From Pseudomonas mangiferae (GTDB taxonomy: Bacteria; Pseudomonadota; Gammaproteobacteria; Pseudomonadales; Pseudomonadaceae): DNA of 64,000 nucleotides. The position numbers and the translations under genes were made by a program. Below, piece after piece: positions 26,692 to 36,594 of this stretch (position 1 is its first letter; the number at the start of each line of letters is the position of its first letter). The stretch is from NCBI RefSeq assembly GCF_007109405.1, contig NZ_VJOY01000008.1, positions 164,567 through 228,566 on the forward strand. The letters are read 5' to 3'. The notes beneath the pieces were generated by a model. It ran no database searches, was not told the DNA's origin, and was given only the letters and a program-made list of their open reading frames with translations.

Positions 26692-27624
26692 TCAGTAGCC
26701 GCGCTGAAAGTCCAGCTCGCCGCGCAGGGCTTCGTCTCGGCGGAAACGCCCCAGGTTGTCGAGGAACAGCCTTGCCACCGGGCCGCGTAGGGTGGGCGCC
26801 GCACTGTGGCCGGTGAGCAGCAGCCGCGGCGCGGTCCACAGCGGATGCCCCGGTGGCAACGGTTCCACCCGGCAGACGTCCAGCACCGCACCGGCCAGGT
26901 GTCCGGCTTCCAGGGCGGCGACCAGGTCGGCGTCCACTACCGAGCTGCCGCGACCGGCGTTGATGAACAGCGCTGTGGGCTTCATTCGGGCGAACAGCGC
27001 GGCGTCGTAGAGATCGCAGGTCTGCGGGGTGTCCGGCAGCAGGTTGAGCACGTAGTCCGCCCGCGCCGCCAGGCGGGGCAGCTCGTCCAGCCCGGCCACT
27101 TCGGCGAAACCCGGCAGCGGCCGCGGCTCCCGGGCGACGCCGTCCAGCACCAGGCCGAACGGCGCCAGGAACTCGGCGACGCTGCGGCCGATATCGCCGA
27201 CCCCGACGATCAGCAGCCGCCGCCCGCCCAGGCTCGGCGGCTGGCGGTTGTCCCAGCGCTGCTCCACCTGGCTGGCCAGGCGCGACAGCACCTGGCGCTC
27301 GTGCAGCAGTAGGTAGGTCAGCGCGTATTCCGCCATCACCTGACCAAACACCCCCACCGCCCGGCTGAGGCGGTAGTCCCGGGGCAGGTCGTCGGCCAGC
27401 AGCGGCGCGATGCCCGCCCAGGTGGACTGCACCCAACGCGGCCGGCCACCGCGGCGCAGCAGCGCGGCGATCAGGTCGGGCTGGCCGAACCAGACCGGGC
27501 AGTCCCGCGCCACCTCGGCCAGGGTCTCGGGGTCGGGCCCGGCATGCAGGACCAGGCCCGGCTCGGCCTGCGCCAGGGCGTCCGCGTAGTCCGCATGGTA
27601 GCGCTCGACGATCAGGACGTTCAT
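26692..27624 (-). CDS. D-2-hydroxyacid dehydrogenase (GhrA-like)
   Basis: 310 residues. The NAD(P)-binding motif is LLIVGVGDIGRSVAEFLAPFG. The catalytic Arg (INAGRGSSV), Glu (DVCRVEPLP) and His (LLTGHSAAP) of the family are all present. The sequence is closest in style to glyoxylate/hydroxypyruvate reductase A, which reduces short 2-keto acids. It overlaps the ycgL stop by one base and is probably co-transcribed with rnd and ycgL. The exact substrate cannot be read from sequence. Confidence 0.88.
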   Translation of the reverse strand: MNVLIVERYHADYADALAQAEPGLVLHAGPDPETLAEVARDCPVWFGQPDLIAALLRRGGRPRWVQSTWAGIAPLLADDLPRDYRLSRAVGVFGQVMAEYALTYLLLHERQVLSRLASQVEQRWDNRQPPSLGGRRLLIVGVGDIGRSVAEFLAPFGLVLDGVAREPRPLPGFAEVAGLDELPRLAARADYVLNLLPDTPQTCDLYDAALFARMKPTALFINAGRGSSVVDADLVAALEAGHLAGAVLDVCRVEPLPPGHPLWTAPRLLLTGHSAAPTLRGPVARLFLDNLGRFRRDEALRGELDFQRGY

Positions 27625-27917
27625 CAGACGGGGTCGTTCAGGCGCAGCAGTTCATCGGGCAGGTGCTCGATGTACTCGTCCGTGGGGGGCGGCATCTGCA
27701 GGTGGTAGCCCTGGCGGTCGAGGTTTTCCAGCACCGCGTGGATGTCCTCCCGGGCCAGTTGGCGTTCCTCGCTGAGCACCAGGTCGAAGGCGTGGACCGG
27801 GGCGCCGAAGGCCGCCAGCAGGCCTTCCGGCACCCGTTGCAGCGCATCGCGCTTGAGTACGTACAGGTACATCTCGGCCTTGCGCGGGCTGCGGTAGATC
27901 GAACAGATACGCTTCAT
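27624..27917 (-). CDS. ycgL: YcgL domain protein
   Basis: 97 residues starting [20 protein letters not shown], the YcgL (UPF0745) signature, with [11 protein letters not shown] near the end. Function is unknown. It is conserved next to rnd in gammaproteobacteria, which hints at an RNA-related role. Its ATG overlaps the rnd stop (ATGA) and its stop overlaps the dehydrogenase start. Confidence 0.92.
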   Translation of the reverse strand: MKRICSIYRSPRKAEMYLYVLKRDALQRVPEGLLAAFGAPVHAFDLVLSEERQLAREDIHAVLENLDRQGYHLQMPPPTDEYIEHLPDELLRLNDPV

Positions 27918-29044
27918 GGGGTTTCCTTGGGGGCCAGAGCGTCCAGCAGGCGCTGCCCCATCAGTTGCCGGCGCCAGCCGCGCAAGGCGTCCGGCAGACG
28001 GTACGGCCCAGCCGGGTAGCCGGTGCGCAACATGGCCTCCAGGGACTTCTTGCGCAGCATCAGCTCGGGGGCGATCTGCAGCCGCTCCGCCTCGGCCTGG
28101 CCCACCGCCCGCAATGCCTTGAGCAGCGTCGCCGAATCCGCCGGCAGCGGCTCGGAGAGGGGCTCGGGCCAGGTGTCGGGTTCGCTGGCGGCGGCCTCGC
28201 GGATCAGCCGGATGATCTGCTCGCCGTCCTGGCGCACGGTCCGCGGGTGCATATCCTCGATGCGCGCCAGGCTCACGGGGTTGTCCGGCTGGAAGCGCGC
28301 CAGGGGCCACAGGGAATGCTCGCGCAGGATGCGGTTGCGCGGCAGGTTGCGCTGGCGCGCCTCGCGCTCACGCCAGGCGTACAGGGCGCGCAGCACCGCC
28401 AGTTGCTGGCGGGACAGCTTCCAGCCCAGCTTGGCGTCCCGGTAAAGCAGTTGGGGATCGGTTTCCCGGCGCAGGCCGGCCACCAGTTCGGCGCCATCCT
28501 CCAGCAGCCAGGCACGCTTGTCGTCGCTGAGCCGGGCATCCAGCTCGCGATAGACCTCGGCCAGGTGGTGGGCGTCCTCCGCGGCGTACTGCACCTGCAG
28601 CTCGCTCAGGGGGCGCTGCAACCAGTCGGAACGGGTCTCGCCCTTGGGCAGCTCGATGCCCAGCACCGCCTGCACCAGCCGCGAGTAGCCCATGGAAAAG
28701 CCCAGGTTGAGGTAGCCGGCGGCCAGCTGGGTGTCGAACAACGGCGTCGGCAGGCTGCCGGCCAGGCGCTGGAAGACTTCCAGGTCCTCGCTGCAGGCGT
28801 GCAGCACCTTGACCACGGTCGGGGTTTCCAGCAGCTCGGCGAAGGGCCCCCAGGTACGGATGGCCAGGGGGTCCAGCAGGTAGACCCGCTCGCCGTCGCA
28901 GACCTGCAGCAGCCCGGCGATGGGGTAGAAGGTGTCGACCCGCATGAATTCGGTGTCGAGCGCCACGAACGGCAGGCGCTTCCAGTCCTCGCAATGGCGC
29001 GCCAGCGCCTCGTCGTCGCGAATCCAGTGAATGTCGATAGTCAC
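27914..29044 (-). CDS. rnd: Ribonuclease D
   Basis: 376 residues from a GTG at 29044 (Shine-Dalgarno GAGGGAG). The DEDDy exonuclease motifs are all visible: ALDTEFMR (Asp, Glu), [10 protein letters not shown] (Asp) and YAAEDAHHL (Tyr, Asp). An HRDC domain follows from about residue 205. RNase D trims the 3' ends of tRNA precursors. It is first in rnd-ycgL-dehydrogenase. A longer reading frame upstream has no family match and crosses the promoter. Confidence 0.96.
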   Translation of the reverse strand: MTIDIHWIRDDEALARHCEDWKRLPFVALDTEFMRVDTFYPIAGLLQVCDGERVYLLDPLAIRTWGPFAELLETPTVVKVLHACSEDLEVFQRLAGSLPTPLFDTQLAAGYLNLGFSMGYSRLVQAVLGIELPKGETRSDWLQRPLSELQVQYAAEDAHHLAEVYRELDARLSDDKRAWLLEDGAELVAGLRRETDPQLLYRDAKLGWKLSRQQLAVLRALYAWREREARQRNLPRNRILREHSLWPLARFQPDNPVSLARIEDMHPRTVRQDGEQIIRLIREAAASEPDTWPEPLSEPLPADSATLLKALRAVGQAEAERLQIAPELMLRKKSLEAMLRTGYPAGPYRLPDALRGWRRQLMGQRLLDALAPKETP

Positions 29045-29069
29045 GCGGTGCTCCCTCGATGATCGGGGG

Positions 29070-29075
29070 AGTATA
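29070..29075 (-). promoter_or_regulatory. Possible -10 box of rnd
   Basis: TATACT on the minus strand, within an AT-rich island (GATATATACTCC) in otherwise GC-rich DNA, 26 bp before the rnd GTG. I see no good -35 box. Confidence 0.45.
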
Positions 29076-29228
29076 TATCGCGCCTGCCGTTCGTCGCGCG
29101 CCCGGCTGCCGGGAGGCCCGGTTTCCGCCGCTCCGACACATCGGGCAACCGATTGCGCGACGAGAACGCTGAACTGCCCGTCGTCCTCTCGCCTCCTATC
29201 CAGTAGGCATGTCACACGAGGAAAGACC

Positions 29229-29651
29229 ATGCAGATTCAGGTCAACAGCGACAATCACATCGAAGGCGGCGTCCGCCTGGAAGAATGGATCCGTGCCACC
29301 CTGGAGCAGAGCCTCGAGCGCTTCGACGACCAGCTCACCCGTATCGAAGTCCACCTGGGCGACGAGAACGGCGAGAAGTCCGGTGCCCAGGACAAGCGCT
29401 GCCAGCTGGAGGCCCGGCCCAAGGGGCTGCAACCGGTCTCCGTGACCCACAAGGCGGAAGCCCTGGACCTGGCGGTGGAAGGCGCCACCGAGAAACTCCT
29501 GCACGCCCTCGACCACCTGTTCGGCAAGCTGCAGACCAAGCGCCTGCACGGCAACCAGCAGACCACCGCGCCGGAGCCCGGCCCGGTGAGCGAACGGGAT
29601 GCCCTGCTGCAGGAGGAATTCCTCGAGCGCGAGGAAACCCTGCGCTCCTGA
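29229..29651 (+). CDS. HPF/RaiA-family ribosome-associated protein
   Basis: 140 residues with Shine-Dalgarno GAGGA. The N-terminal 105 residues (MQIQVNSDNHIEGGVRLEEWIRATLEQSLERFDDQLTRIEVHLGDEN) have the beta-alpha-beta layout of the S30AE/RaiA fold, with a basic C-terminal helix. The last 35 residues are an acidic, probably disordered tail. Related proteins bind the 30S decoding site under stress. It diverges from rnd. Whether it hibernates ribosomes is inferred. Confidence 0.82.
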   Translation: MQIQVNSDNHIEGGVRLEEWIRATLEQSLERFDDQLTRIEVHLGDENGEKSGAQDKRCQLEARPKGLQPVSVTHKAEALDLAVEGATEKLLHALDHLFGKLQTKRLHGNQQTTAPEPGPVSERDALLQEEFLEREETLRS

Positions 29652-29657
29652 TCCCGA

Positions 29658-29681
29658 GGCGCGGCGGCCCGCCGTCGCGCC
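29658..29681 (+). terminator. GC-rich hairpin after HPF-like gene
   Basis: GGCGCGGCGG pairs with CCGTCGCGCC around a small loop, with one G-T wobble, starting seven bases after the stop. No T-run follows. Confidence 0.4.
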
Positions 29682-29769
29682 CTCCCCCGCTCCACCCGTC
29701 TGCGCCGCTGGCGCCCCGCTCCATCGCCGCGCTATACCTCTGGTCTCTTCCGCCAAGCAGGGACCCGCC

Positions 29770-30390
29770 ATGGCGATCATCCGCGACCTATCCCAGTTGG
29801 ACGCCCTTTATGGGCGCGCCGACGAACTCTCCGAAGCCGCCACCGTCAAGGTCGCCACCCGCATCACCCCGCTCTACCGCAAGTACCTGGAACGCGCGCC
29901 GTTCCTCGCCCTGGCCACGGTCGGCCCCGAAGGCCTGGACTGCTCGCCCCGGGGTGACGTACCCGGTTTCGTCCGGGTCGCCGCGCCGGACACGCTGCTG
30001 TTGCCGGACCGCCACGGCAACAACCGGGTCGACAGCCTGCGCAACATCGTCCGCGATCCGCGGGTGAGCCTGATGTTCCTGATCCCCGGCATCGGCAATG
30101 CGATCCGGGTCAACGGCCGCGCCCAGCTGGACACCGACCCGGCGCTATTGGCGTCCTTCGCCGTGGACGGCCGGGCGCCGCGCTCGGTGATGGTGATCCG
30201 GGTGGACCAGGTGTACTTCCAGTGCGCCCGGGCTATCGTCCGCTCCGGCCTGTGGGACCCGGAGCGCCGGGTAGACCCGGCGAGCCTGCCGACCCCGGGG
30301 GAGATCCTCGCCGAACTCAGCCGCGGCCGGGTGGGGGGCGAGGACTACGACCGCACCTGGCCGGAGCGGGCCCAGCAGACACTCTGGTGA
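29770..30390 (+). CDS. PPOX-class FMN-dependent flavoprotein
   Basis: 206 residues. A split-barrel flavoprotein of the pyridoxamine-5'-phosphate oxidase-like superfamily: ERAPFLALATVGPEGLDCSPRGD and LLLPDRHGNNRVDSLRNIVRDPRVSLMFLIPG are characteristic. The family includes many flavin- or F420-dependent reductases of unknown substrate. It is not PdxH itself. Spaced 118 bp from the HPF-like gene, so it probably has its own promoter. Confidence 0.85.
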   Translation: MAIIRDLSQLDALYGRADELSEAATVKVATRITPLYRKYLERAPFLALATVGPEGLDCSPRGDVPGFVRVAAPDTLLLPDRHGNNRVDSLRNIVRDPRVSLMFLIPGIGNAIRVNGRAQLDTDPALLASFAVDGRAPRSVMVIRVDQVYFQCARAIVRSGLWDPERRVDPASLPTPGEILAELSRGRVGGEDYDRTWPERAQQTLW

Positions 30391-30556
30391 ACCCGGCGCG
30401 GCGCGCCCTCCGATGATCGACCGGGTCGAGCCGGGGCGCCGAGCGATCGAGTCCGGCTCCCCCCATCCGGCGGCCGGGCCTGGCTGGCCGGGCGGCGCGA
30501 CGCGAGGGCGAAGCACGCCTATGATGCGGACATCCCGTTCGCACCTGGAACCCGCC

Positions 30557-31414
30557 ATGAGCCACGCCCGCCTGATCGACTCCGCCACCCTGCACGCTCG
30601 TCTCGACGCGCCCGGGCTGCTGATCCTGGATTGCCGCTTCGCCCTGGACGACCCCGCCCAGGGCCAGCGCCAGTACGCCGAGGGCCACCTGCCCGGGGCC
30701 CACTTCGCCGACCTGGAACGGGACCTGTCGGGGCCGATCCAGCCGGGGGTCACCGGCCGCCACCCGCTGCCCGACCCGGACCGCCTGGCACAGACCCTGC
30801 GCCGCTGGGGCCTCGATGACGACAGCCAGGTGATCCTCTACGACGACGGCCCCGGCGCCTTCGCCGCCCGGGCCTGGTGGTTGCTGGCCTGGCTGGGCAA
30901 GCGCGACGGAGTGTATCTGCTGGATGGCGGCTTCGCCGCCTGGCGCGACGCCGGCCTGCCACTGCAGCGGGAGAAGCAGCCGGCCGTGACCCCCGGTGAC
31001 TTCGAGGGGCGCCCGGACGCCAGCCTGGTGCTGGACGCCGCAGGGCTTCGGCAGCGCCTGGGCGAGGAGAACCTGACCCTGCTGGATGCCCGCGCCAAGC
31101 CGCGCTTTCGCGGCGACGTGGAGCCCCTGGACCCGGTGGCCGGCCACATCCCCGGTGCCCAGTGCGCCGCCTTCACCGACAACCTCGGCGCCGATGGCCG
31201 CTTCCTGCCCGCCGACGCCCTGCGCCAGCGCTTCGCCGCGCTGATCGGCGACCGTCCCGCCCAGGACGTGGTGGCCTACTGCGGCTCCGGGGTGACCGCC
31301 TGCCACAACCTGTTCGCCCTGGGCCTCGCCGGCTACCCCCTGGTGCCGCTCTATGCCGGGTCCTGGAGCGAATGGATCACCGACCCCTCGCGCCCGGTGG
31401 CCACCGGCGACTGA
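30557..31414 (+). CDS. sseA: 3-mercaptopyruvate sulfurtransferase
   Basis: 285 residues, two tandem rhodanese domains (about 5-135 and 155-280). The active-site loop is CGSGVTA with the catalytic Cys at 242. In this superfamily CGSGVTA marks mercaptopyruvate sulfurtransferases, while thiosulfate rhodaneses have CRKGVTA. It transfers sulfur from 3-mercaptopyruvate to cyanide or thiols. Its stop is three bases from the stop of the convergent fptX gene, so this is the left border of the pyochelin locus. Confidence 0.92.
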   Translation: MSHARLIDSATLHARLDAPGLLILDCRFALDDPAQGQRQYAEGHLPGAHFADLERDLSGPIQPGVTGRHPLPDPDRLAQTLRRWGLDDDSQVILYDDGPGAFAARAWWLLAWLGKRDGVYLLDGGFAAWRDAGLPLQREKQPAVTPGDFEGRPDASLVLDAAGLRQRLGEENLTLLDARAKPRFRGDVEPLDPVAGHIPGAQCAAFTDNLGADGRFLPADALRQRFAALIGDRPAQDVVAYCGSGVTACHNLFALGLAGYPLVPLYAGSWSEWITDPSRPVATGD

Positions 31415-31417
31415 CGC

Positions 31418-32641
31418 TCAGGTCACGACCAAAGCGCCGGCCCGCTGCTGCAGGCGCCAGGCCACGGCGACCGCCAGCACCGCCAGCGCCACGCCGGCGA
31501 GGAACCCGCCGGCGTAGCCGATCTGCGCGGTGAGGGACACCAGCAGCGACGACGCCAGCATCTCCCCCAGGTCGCGGGTGCTCTGCACCGCGGTCACGTC
31601 GGTGCCGGCCTGGTCGCCGCGGCCGGCGAAGCCCATGGCGGCAGTGAGGATCGCCACCGAAGTGATGCCGGTGGCCAGGGCACCCAGCAACACCCCGCCC
31701 CAGGCCAGCTCCACCCGCAGCGGCCAGAGCCCGGCCGCCTGGCCGTACCAGAGGGCGGCCGAGGCGCCGGCCAGGGCCGCGCCCAGGGCGAAGCTGCGCC
31801 AGGTTCCCAGCCGTCGCACCAGCCAGGCGCCACCGCCGCAGCCCAGCACCACCGTCAGCACGCCACCGGCCATGCCCAGGCGGCCGATGTCTTCCAGAGC
31901 CCAGCCGGCGTCGTTCAGGTACAGCTTGAAAAGGCCGAAGCCGGACACCGCGGTCATCGCCGACAGCAGGGCAAGAGCCAGCAGCGACGGCGCCAGCGGC
32001 CGCCGCAGGAAACGCGCCAGGCTGGCCCGTGGCGCCGCCACGAGCGGGCGCTTGCGGGCATCGGGGCGACCCAGAGCAAGCACCCCGGCCAGGCTCAGCA
32101 GCGGCACCGCCAGCAGCGCGAGGACCGCCACCCGCGGGCCGAACTGCCCGGCGAGGTACAGCCCGCCGGCGCCGCCGGCGAAGAACCCCACCATCACCCC
32201 GGCCACCTGAATGGCGTTGACCCGTGCCAGCAGGTCGCCCTCGAAGTGTTCGGCGGCCATGCCGTCGGTGGCAATGTCCTGGGTCGCGCTGGCCAGGGAC
32301 GCCAGGGCCAGCAGGCCCACGGCCCAGGCGCCACCATCCGCGAGGCCGAGGGCCGCCAGGGCCAGCAGGCAGGCGATCACCACCCCCTGCATCGGCACGA
32401 TCCAGCTGCGTCGGCGGCCCAGGCGCGCGCCGCCATGGTTGTCCACCAGCGGCGCCCAGAGGAACTTCGCCACCCAGGGCAGCCCCACCAGGGGCAGGAA
32501 CGCCAGCGCCTGCAGCGGCGCGCCCGCATGGCGCAACAGGGTCGGCAGCGCATCCATGGCGAGGCCGATGGGAATGCCCTGGGACAGGTACAGCAGCGCC
32601 AGGACCACGACCAGGCGACGGTGACGAAACAGCTCACGCAT
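31418..32641 (-). CDS. fptX: Pyochelin inner-membrane permease FptX
   Basis: 407 residues from the ATG at 32641 with GGAG upstream. A hydrophobic major-facilitator protein with about 12 transmembrane segments and an AmpG-like start (RHRRLVVVLALLYLSQGIPIGLAMDALPTLLR). In P. aeruginosa the gene in this position is fptX, which imports (ferri)pyochelin across the inner membrane. It overlaps the fptC-like stop by 8 bp and is last in fptA-B-C-X. The function is assigned largely by synteny; AmpG-type muropeptide transport is the alternative. Confidence 0.87.
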   Translation of the reverse strand: MRELFRHRRLVVVLALLYLSQGIPIGLAMDALPTLLRHAGAPLQALAFLPLVGLPWVAKFLWAPLVDNHGGARLGRRRSWIVPMQGVVIACLLALAALGLADGGAWAVGLLALASLASATQDIATDGMAAEHFEGDLLARVNAIQVAGVMVGFFAGGAGGLYLAGQFGPRVAVLALLAVPLLSLAGVLALGRPDARKRPLVAAPRASLARFLRRPLAPSLLALALLSAMTAVSGFGLFKLYLNDAGWALEDIGRLGMAGGVLTVVLGCGGGAWLVRRLGTWRSFALGAALAGASAALWYGQAAGLWPLRVELAWGGVLLGALATGITSVAILTAAMGFAGRGDQAGTDVTAVQSTRDLGEMLASSLLVSLTAQIGYAGGFLAGVALAVLAVAVAWRLQQRAGALVVT

Positions 32642-34118
32642 GACGATCTCCAACGGGAATGGAAAAAGGGGAAGCGGCGCCGGGCGAATGACCGGTACGC
32701 CAGGCGAGACCGGTACAGGCGAGGCCGGCCAGCAGCAGCGACAGATCCACCGGCCAGGCGACGGCCCCGCCCTGCCCGGCCTGGGCCAGCAGGTGCGAGG
32801 CGGCCGCCAGCATGCAGGCCAGTGCGGTCAGCGCTGCGCCCGCGCGGCAACAGCTGCGCAGCGGCACGCACCAAGGCAGCGCCAGGCTGGCGCCCCAGAG
32901 GCCGAGGAAGACGCGCCCGGGCACCGCGTCCGGCAGCCAGCCCCGCACCTGCAGCTGAACGGCCAGCAGCAACCCGGCCGTCGCCAGCAGCAGGCCGCCG
33001 TCCAGCCCCAGGGCCAGGCGGGCGAGCCAGCGGGCCCGGCGCTCACCCTGCCGGCGCTGCAGCCAGAGCCACAGGCCGCTGGCCACCAGGGCACAGGCCG
33101 CCAGGCCCATGGCCAGGTGCAGGCCGGCCAGCAGCCCCGACCACCCGCCCAGCCAGTCATAGCGGGCGAAGTGCAGCGGCTGCACGGCGATGAACGCCCG
33201 CACCCAGGCGCCACGGCTGCGGGCAGTGGCATCCGTCAGCCAGGTGCCATCGGCGCGATACAGGTGGCGCTCGAAGAGCGGCGTGCTGGGCACACCCAGG
33301 GTGAAGCCAGCGATCTCCACGCTGGCGCCAGCGTCCCCGGCATGGTGCAGGCGCACCTCCCGGGGCAGGAAACCCGGCACCCGCGCGGCGTCCCGGCGCA
33401 GCAGCTCGTCCAGGTCCACCCGCTGCGCCGCCGGTTCGCCGCGGGCGGGCGGCGGCAGGGGCGCCATCAGCTCGGCGAAAACCCGTTGGGGCTGCTGCGG
33501 GTAGACCACCGGCGCCAGCAGCAGCGTGCCCAGGGCGCCCAGCCCGGACAGCGCACCGGTGACGCCGAATAGCACCAGCCAGGGCAGGCTCCAGCCGCCC
33601 AGCAGGCCGTGCAGCACCCGCGCGCGCCCCGCGCCCCGCAGCCGTACCAGGCTGGCTAGGCGCCGGCGCTGCAGCAGCAGGCCGCTGAGGACCATCACCA
33701 GCAGCAGAAGGCCGAACAGGCTCACCAGTACCCGCCCGGGAAAGCCCATGAAGGCGGTCTTGTGCAGGCGCCTCGGCAGGTCCAGGGCGGAAAGCGTATC
33801 CAGGGGTCGACCGTCCCGGGCATCCAGGCGCCACGGGCAGCCCTCGCGGCCGGTGCAGATGTCCAATGTCGGCCGGGCGGCGCTGGGCAGGATCAGGCTC
33901 AGTTCGTCGAGGCCCGCGGTCTGCCCGGTCGCCCGCGCCAGCAGCCGCTCCAGGGGCAGCAGGTCCGCGGCAGCCCCCGCCGGCGGCTGCGCCCAGTCCT
34001 GCAGCGATGCGTAGCCCAGGCTCCAGGCGCCGCTGAACAGCACCATCCAGAGCAGCACGCCGAACGCCGCCCCGGCGCTGCCGTGAAGCAGGCCCAGCCG
34101 CGCGCGGTCGAGCCCCAC
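32634..34118 (-). CDS. fptC: PepSY-type transmembrane protein FptC
   Basis: 494 residues from a GTG at 34118, one base after the fptB stop. Several strong membrane segments (LHGSAGAAFGVLLWMVLFSGAW; VSLFGLLLLVMVLSGLLL; WLGGWSGLLAGLHLAMGLAACAL) frame periplasmic PepSY-like regions. PepSY proteins beside siderophore receptors are thought to help release iron from the siderophore, possibly by periplasmic reduction. The gene holds the fptC position of P. aeruginosa. The Shine-Dalgarno sequence is poor, so translation probably depends on fptB. Confidence 0.83.
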   Translation of the reverse strand: MGLDRARLGLLHGSAGAAFGVLLWMVLFSGAWSLGYASLQDWAQPPAGAAADLLPLERLLARATGQTAGLDELSLILPSAARPTLDICTGREGCPWRLDARDGRPLDTLSALDLPRRLHKTAFMGFPGRVLVSLFGLLLLVMVLSGLLLQRRRLASLVRLRGAGRARVLHGLLGGWSLPWLVLFGVTGALSGLGALGTLLLAPVVYPQQPQRVFAELMAPLPPPARGEPAAQRVDLDELLRRDAARVPGFLPREVRLHHAGDAGASVEIAGFTLGVPSTPLFERHLYRADGTWLTDATARSRGAWVRAFIAVQPLHFARYDWLGGWSGLLAGLHLAMGLAACALVASGLWLWLQRRQGERRARWLARLALGLDGGLLLATAGLLLAVQLQVRGWLPDAVPGRVFLGLWGASLALPWCVPLRSCCRAGAALTALACMLAAASHLLAQAGQGGAVAWPVDLSLLLAGLACTGLAWRTGHSPGAASPFSIPVGDRHA

Positions 34119-34119
34119 C

Positions 34120-34377
34120 TCAGGCGTCCAGCCAGAGGCCGAGGGCCAGCGCCGGCAGCCAGGCGCAGGCGCGCCAGGCCATCGACGCCGGGCTGCGTCC
34201 CAGCCCTGACCAGACCAGCGACGCCGTGCCGCCGGCCAGGGCCAGGAAGATCGCAGCGTAGAGACGCTCCAGCGGCTGCGTCAGGGGCAGGTCGCGGGCC
34301 AGCCACCAGGCGCCGAGGACCGCGCTGCCCAGGCTGCCTGCCAGCGCCAGGGCGGCACCTGCCAGCGCGGAGCGCAT
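34120..34377 (-). CDS. fptB: Small membrane protein FptB (DUF3649-like)
   Basis: 85 residues, starting [24 protein letters not shown] and containing two or three hydrophobic helices (PLERLYAAIFLALAGGTASLVWSGL; ACAWLPALALGLWL). Small proteins of this type lie between TonB receptors and PepSY proteins in many siderophore loci. Its ATG overlaps the fptA stop by one base. Function is unknown beyond ferri-siderophore uptake context. Confidence 0.78.
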   Translation of the reverse strand: MRSALAGAALALAGSLGSAVLGAWWLARDLPLTQPLERLYAAIFLALAGGTASLVWSGLGRSPASMAWRACAWLPALALGLWLDA

Positions 34378-36548
34378 CAGAAGCGGCCCCGCAGGCTGAG
34401 GGTCAGGTTGCGCGGTTCGCCGTAGCGGTTGTTCCAGCCGGGGTTGGACAGGCTCTGGTAGTAGGTGCGGTCGAACAGGTTGCCGACGTTGGCCGCCACG
34501 CTCCAGTGGGCGTCCACCCGGTAGCCCAGGCTCAGGTTGACCAGGGCGTAGCCGCCCTGGCGCAGGGTCACGTCGCGGTAGTCGACGCTGTAGTCGCTCT
34601 GGGCCTGGACCCCGGCGCCGACGCTCCAGCGGCGGTCCTGCCAGGGCAGGTCGTAATGGCTCCACAGGCGCAGCATGTGCCGCGGGGTGAAGCTGGAGTA
34701 GCGGCTGCCCGAGGCGGCCACGCTGTCCTTGAGGTACTCGGTGGTGGTGTAGGTGTAGCCGGCGGACAGGCTCCAGTCCGGGGTCACGTAGCCGGTGCCC
34801 TCCAGCTCGAAGCCCTCGCTGCGCACCTTGCCGCCGCTCACGTAGTAGGTGGTGGGCCCGGCGCCGGGATGGTCGGGGTCCACCTGGGGATTGTTCTCCA
34901 GGTCGATGCGGAAGGCCGCCAGTGAGACGTTCAGCGCGCCGCCCGCCAGTTCGGTCTTCACCCCGCTCTCGTAACTCTTGCCCTCCACCGGGGCCAGGGG
35001 CTCGCCGCTCCAGGTCTGGCGGTCCTGGGGCTGGTAGACCTCGGCGTAGCTGGCGTACCAGGACCAGCCCTCGGCGAAGTCCCAGATCAGCCCGCCATAG
35101 GGGGTGAATTGCCGCCCGGGCTTGAAGTCGCGACTCGGGGTGTCCTGTTCCCACCAGCTCTCGCGGCCGCCCAGCACCAGGGTCAGGGGCTCCATCAGCT
35201 TGATCCGGCCCAGGGCATAGAGGCCCTTCTGGGTCGTGGTGGTGGTCCCCGGCGAGGTGTAGGGGCCGAACGCCGGGCGCGGCACGCCGTGGGGGTCCCA
35301 GCGGTAGACGTTGATCGGCACGTTCAGCGGCGTGCGCGGGGAGGCGCTTTCCTGGCGGGTCTCGCCCTGGGCGTAGCTGACGCCGCCCAGCAGTTCGTGG
35401 TCGAGGCCGAACAGGTGCAGCGGGCCGTTCAGGTTCGCGTCGAGGCTGCGCTGGATGTTCTTGAACCTGTACGCGGCGCTCATCAGCATGCCGCCGTCGC
35501 CGGTCTGCGGGTCGATGGCGCCATAGGCGCCGGCGTAGCGCATATGCGAGTCGCTGTCCTGGTACTCGGCGCTGACCTTGCCCTTCCAGCCGCCGGCCAG
35601 TTGCTGCTCCAGGGCGCCGAACACCCGGTAGGTGTCCCACACGAAGCGGTCCCAGTCCACGTCCAGGTAGGTGTCCCGGGAAAGGCCCAGGTCCGAGCCG
35701 TCACGGCCCATGGGCACCCCGGCCATGTTGGTCACCGAGTCGATGTGCTGGTACTGGGCGCCTACGCTGAGCAGGGTGTCCGGGGTCAGGTCGAACTCGG
35801 TGGTGCCGTAGAGCAGGCGGGTGTCCTGGTCGCCGATGTCGTAGAAATAGTCGCGGTCCTCGTAGGCGGCCACCGCGCGCCCGCGCACGTTGCCGCTGTC
35901 GGTCAGCGGCCCGCCCACATCCACCTCGCCGCGGTAGCGGTCCCAACGCCCGGCGCTGAGAGTGGTGCTGGCGGCGAAGGCCCGCTGCGGGCGCTTGCGC
36001 ACCAGGTTGACGGTGGCCGCCGGGTTGCCGGTGCCGTGCAGCAGGCCGTTGGCGCCGCGGAGGATTTCCACCCGCTCGTAGACCGCCATGTCCTGGGGCG
36101 GCGCGGCAGTGTCCCCCAGGGGCAGCGGCACGCCGTCCAGCTCGAAGGCATCCACCTTGAAGCCCCGCACGTAGTAGCCGGTGGTCAGCAGCTGGAACGG
36201 CTGGACGGTGACGCCGGTGGCCTGCTGCAGGGCCTCTTCCAGGCTGAACAGGTTCTGCTGGTCCAGCCGCTCCCGCTCGATGCTGCTCACCGACTGGGGC
36301 ATTTCCCGGGGCGTCAAGCCCAGCTTGCTCAGGCTACGGGCAGCGGACGGTGCGTCCGCATCCGCCTCGCCGCGGCGGTCGCTGCTGACCAGCGTGGCAG
36401 GCAGTTCGGTGGGGGCCGAGCCGGCGTCGGCGACGGCACTCGCCAGGGGACAGAGGGCCAGCAGCACCCCCAGGCCCAGGCGGGAAGGACGGCGCCCGGC
36501 GTGGGGCGGGCAGGACAACGGCGAGCGGAACGGAACGGCAGTCTTCAC
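34377..36548 (-). CDS. fptA: TonB-dependent ferri-pyochelin receptor FptA
   Basis: 723 residues from a GTG at 36548 with GAGG upstream; this length fits FptA (about 720). A signal peptide ([20 protein letters not shown]) precedes the plug domain, which has [32 protein letters not shown] and [20 protein letters not shown] 22-strand barrel ends in Phe (LTLSLRGRF). It imports ferri-pyochelin across the outer membrane using TonB. The gene begins 39 bp after the end of pchI, behind a Fur box that overlaps the pchI stop, and heads fptA-B-C-X. Confidence 0.95.
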   Translation of the reverse strand: MKTAVPFRSPLSCPPHAGRRPSRLGLGVLLALCPLASAVADAGSAPTELPATLVSSDRRGEADADAPSAARSLSKLGLTPREMPQSVSSIERERLDQQNLFSLEEALQQATGVTVQPFQLLTTGYYVRGFKVDAFELDGVPLPLGDTAAPPQDMAVYERVEILRGANGLLHGTGNPAATVNLVRKRPQRAFAASTTLSAGRWDRYRGEVDVGGPLTDSGNVRGRAVAAYEDRDYFYDIGDQDTRLLYGTTEFDLTPDTLLSVGAQYQHIDSVTNMAGVPMGRDGSDLGLSRDTYLDVDWDRFVWDTYRVFGALEQQLAGGWKGKVSAEYQDSDSHMRYAGAYGAIDPQTGDGGMLMSAAYRFKNIQRSLDANLNGPLHLFGLDHELLGGVSYAQGETRQESASPRTPLNVPINVYRWDPHGVPRPAFGPYTSPGTTTTTQKGLYALGRIKLMEPLTLVLGGRESWWEQDTPSRDFKPGRQFTPYGGLIWDFAEGWSWYASYAEVYQPQDRQTWSGEPLAPVEGKSYESGVKTELAGGALNVSLAAFRIDLENNPQVDPDHPGAGPTTYYVSGGKVRSEGFELEGTGYVTPDWSLSAGYTYTTTEYLKDSVAASGSRYSSFTPRHMLRLWSHYDLPWQDRRWSVGAGVQAQSDYSVDYRDVTLRQGGYALVNLSLGYRVDAHWSVAANVGNLFDRTYYQSLSNPGWNNRYGEPRNLTLSLRGRF

Positions 36549-36575
36549 GCGAGGGCCTCGTACAAAATGGCATTT

Positions 36576-36594
36576 GATAATGCTTATCATTGTG
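36576..36594 (-). promoter_or_regulatory. Fur box of fptA
   Basis: The minus strand contains AATGATAAGCATTATC, matching 15 of 16 positions of the Fur consensus core AATGATAATCATTATC. It lies 28 bp before the fptA start and overlaps the last codons and stop of pchI. It would repress uptake genes when iron is plentiful. Confidence 0.88.

Noticed and set aside
31418..34376. Reading fptB, fptC and fptX as an unrelated heme or copper uptake set
   Set aside because: Gene order, overlaps with fptA and the family types match the pyochelin uptake operon of P. aeruginosa.
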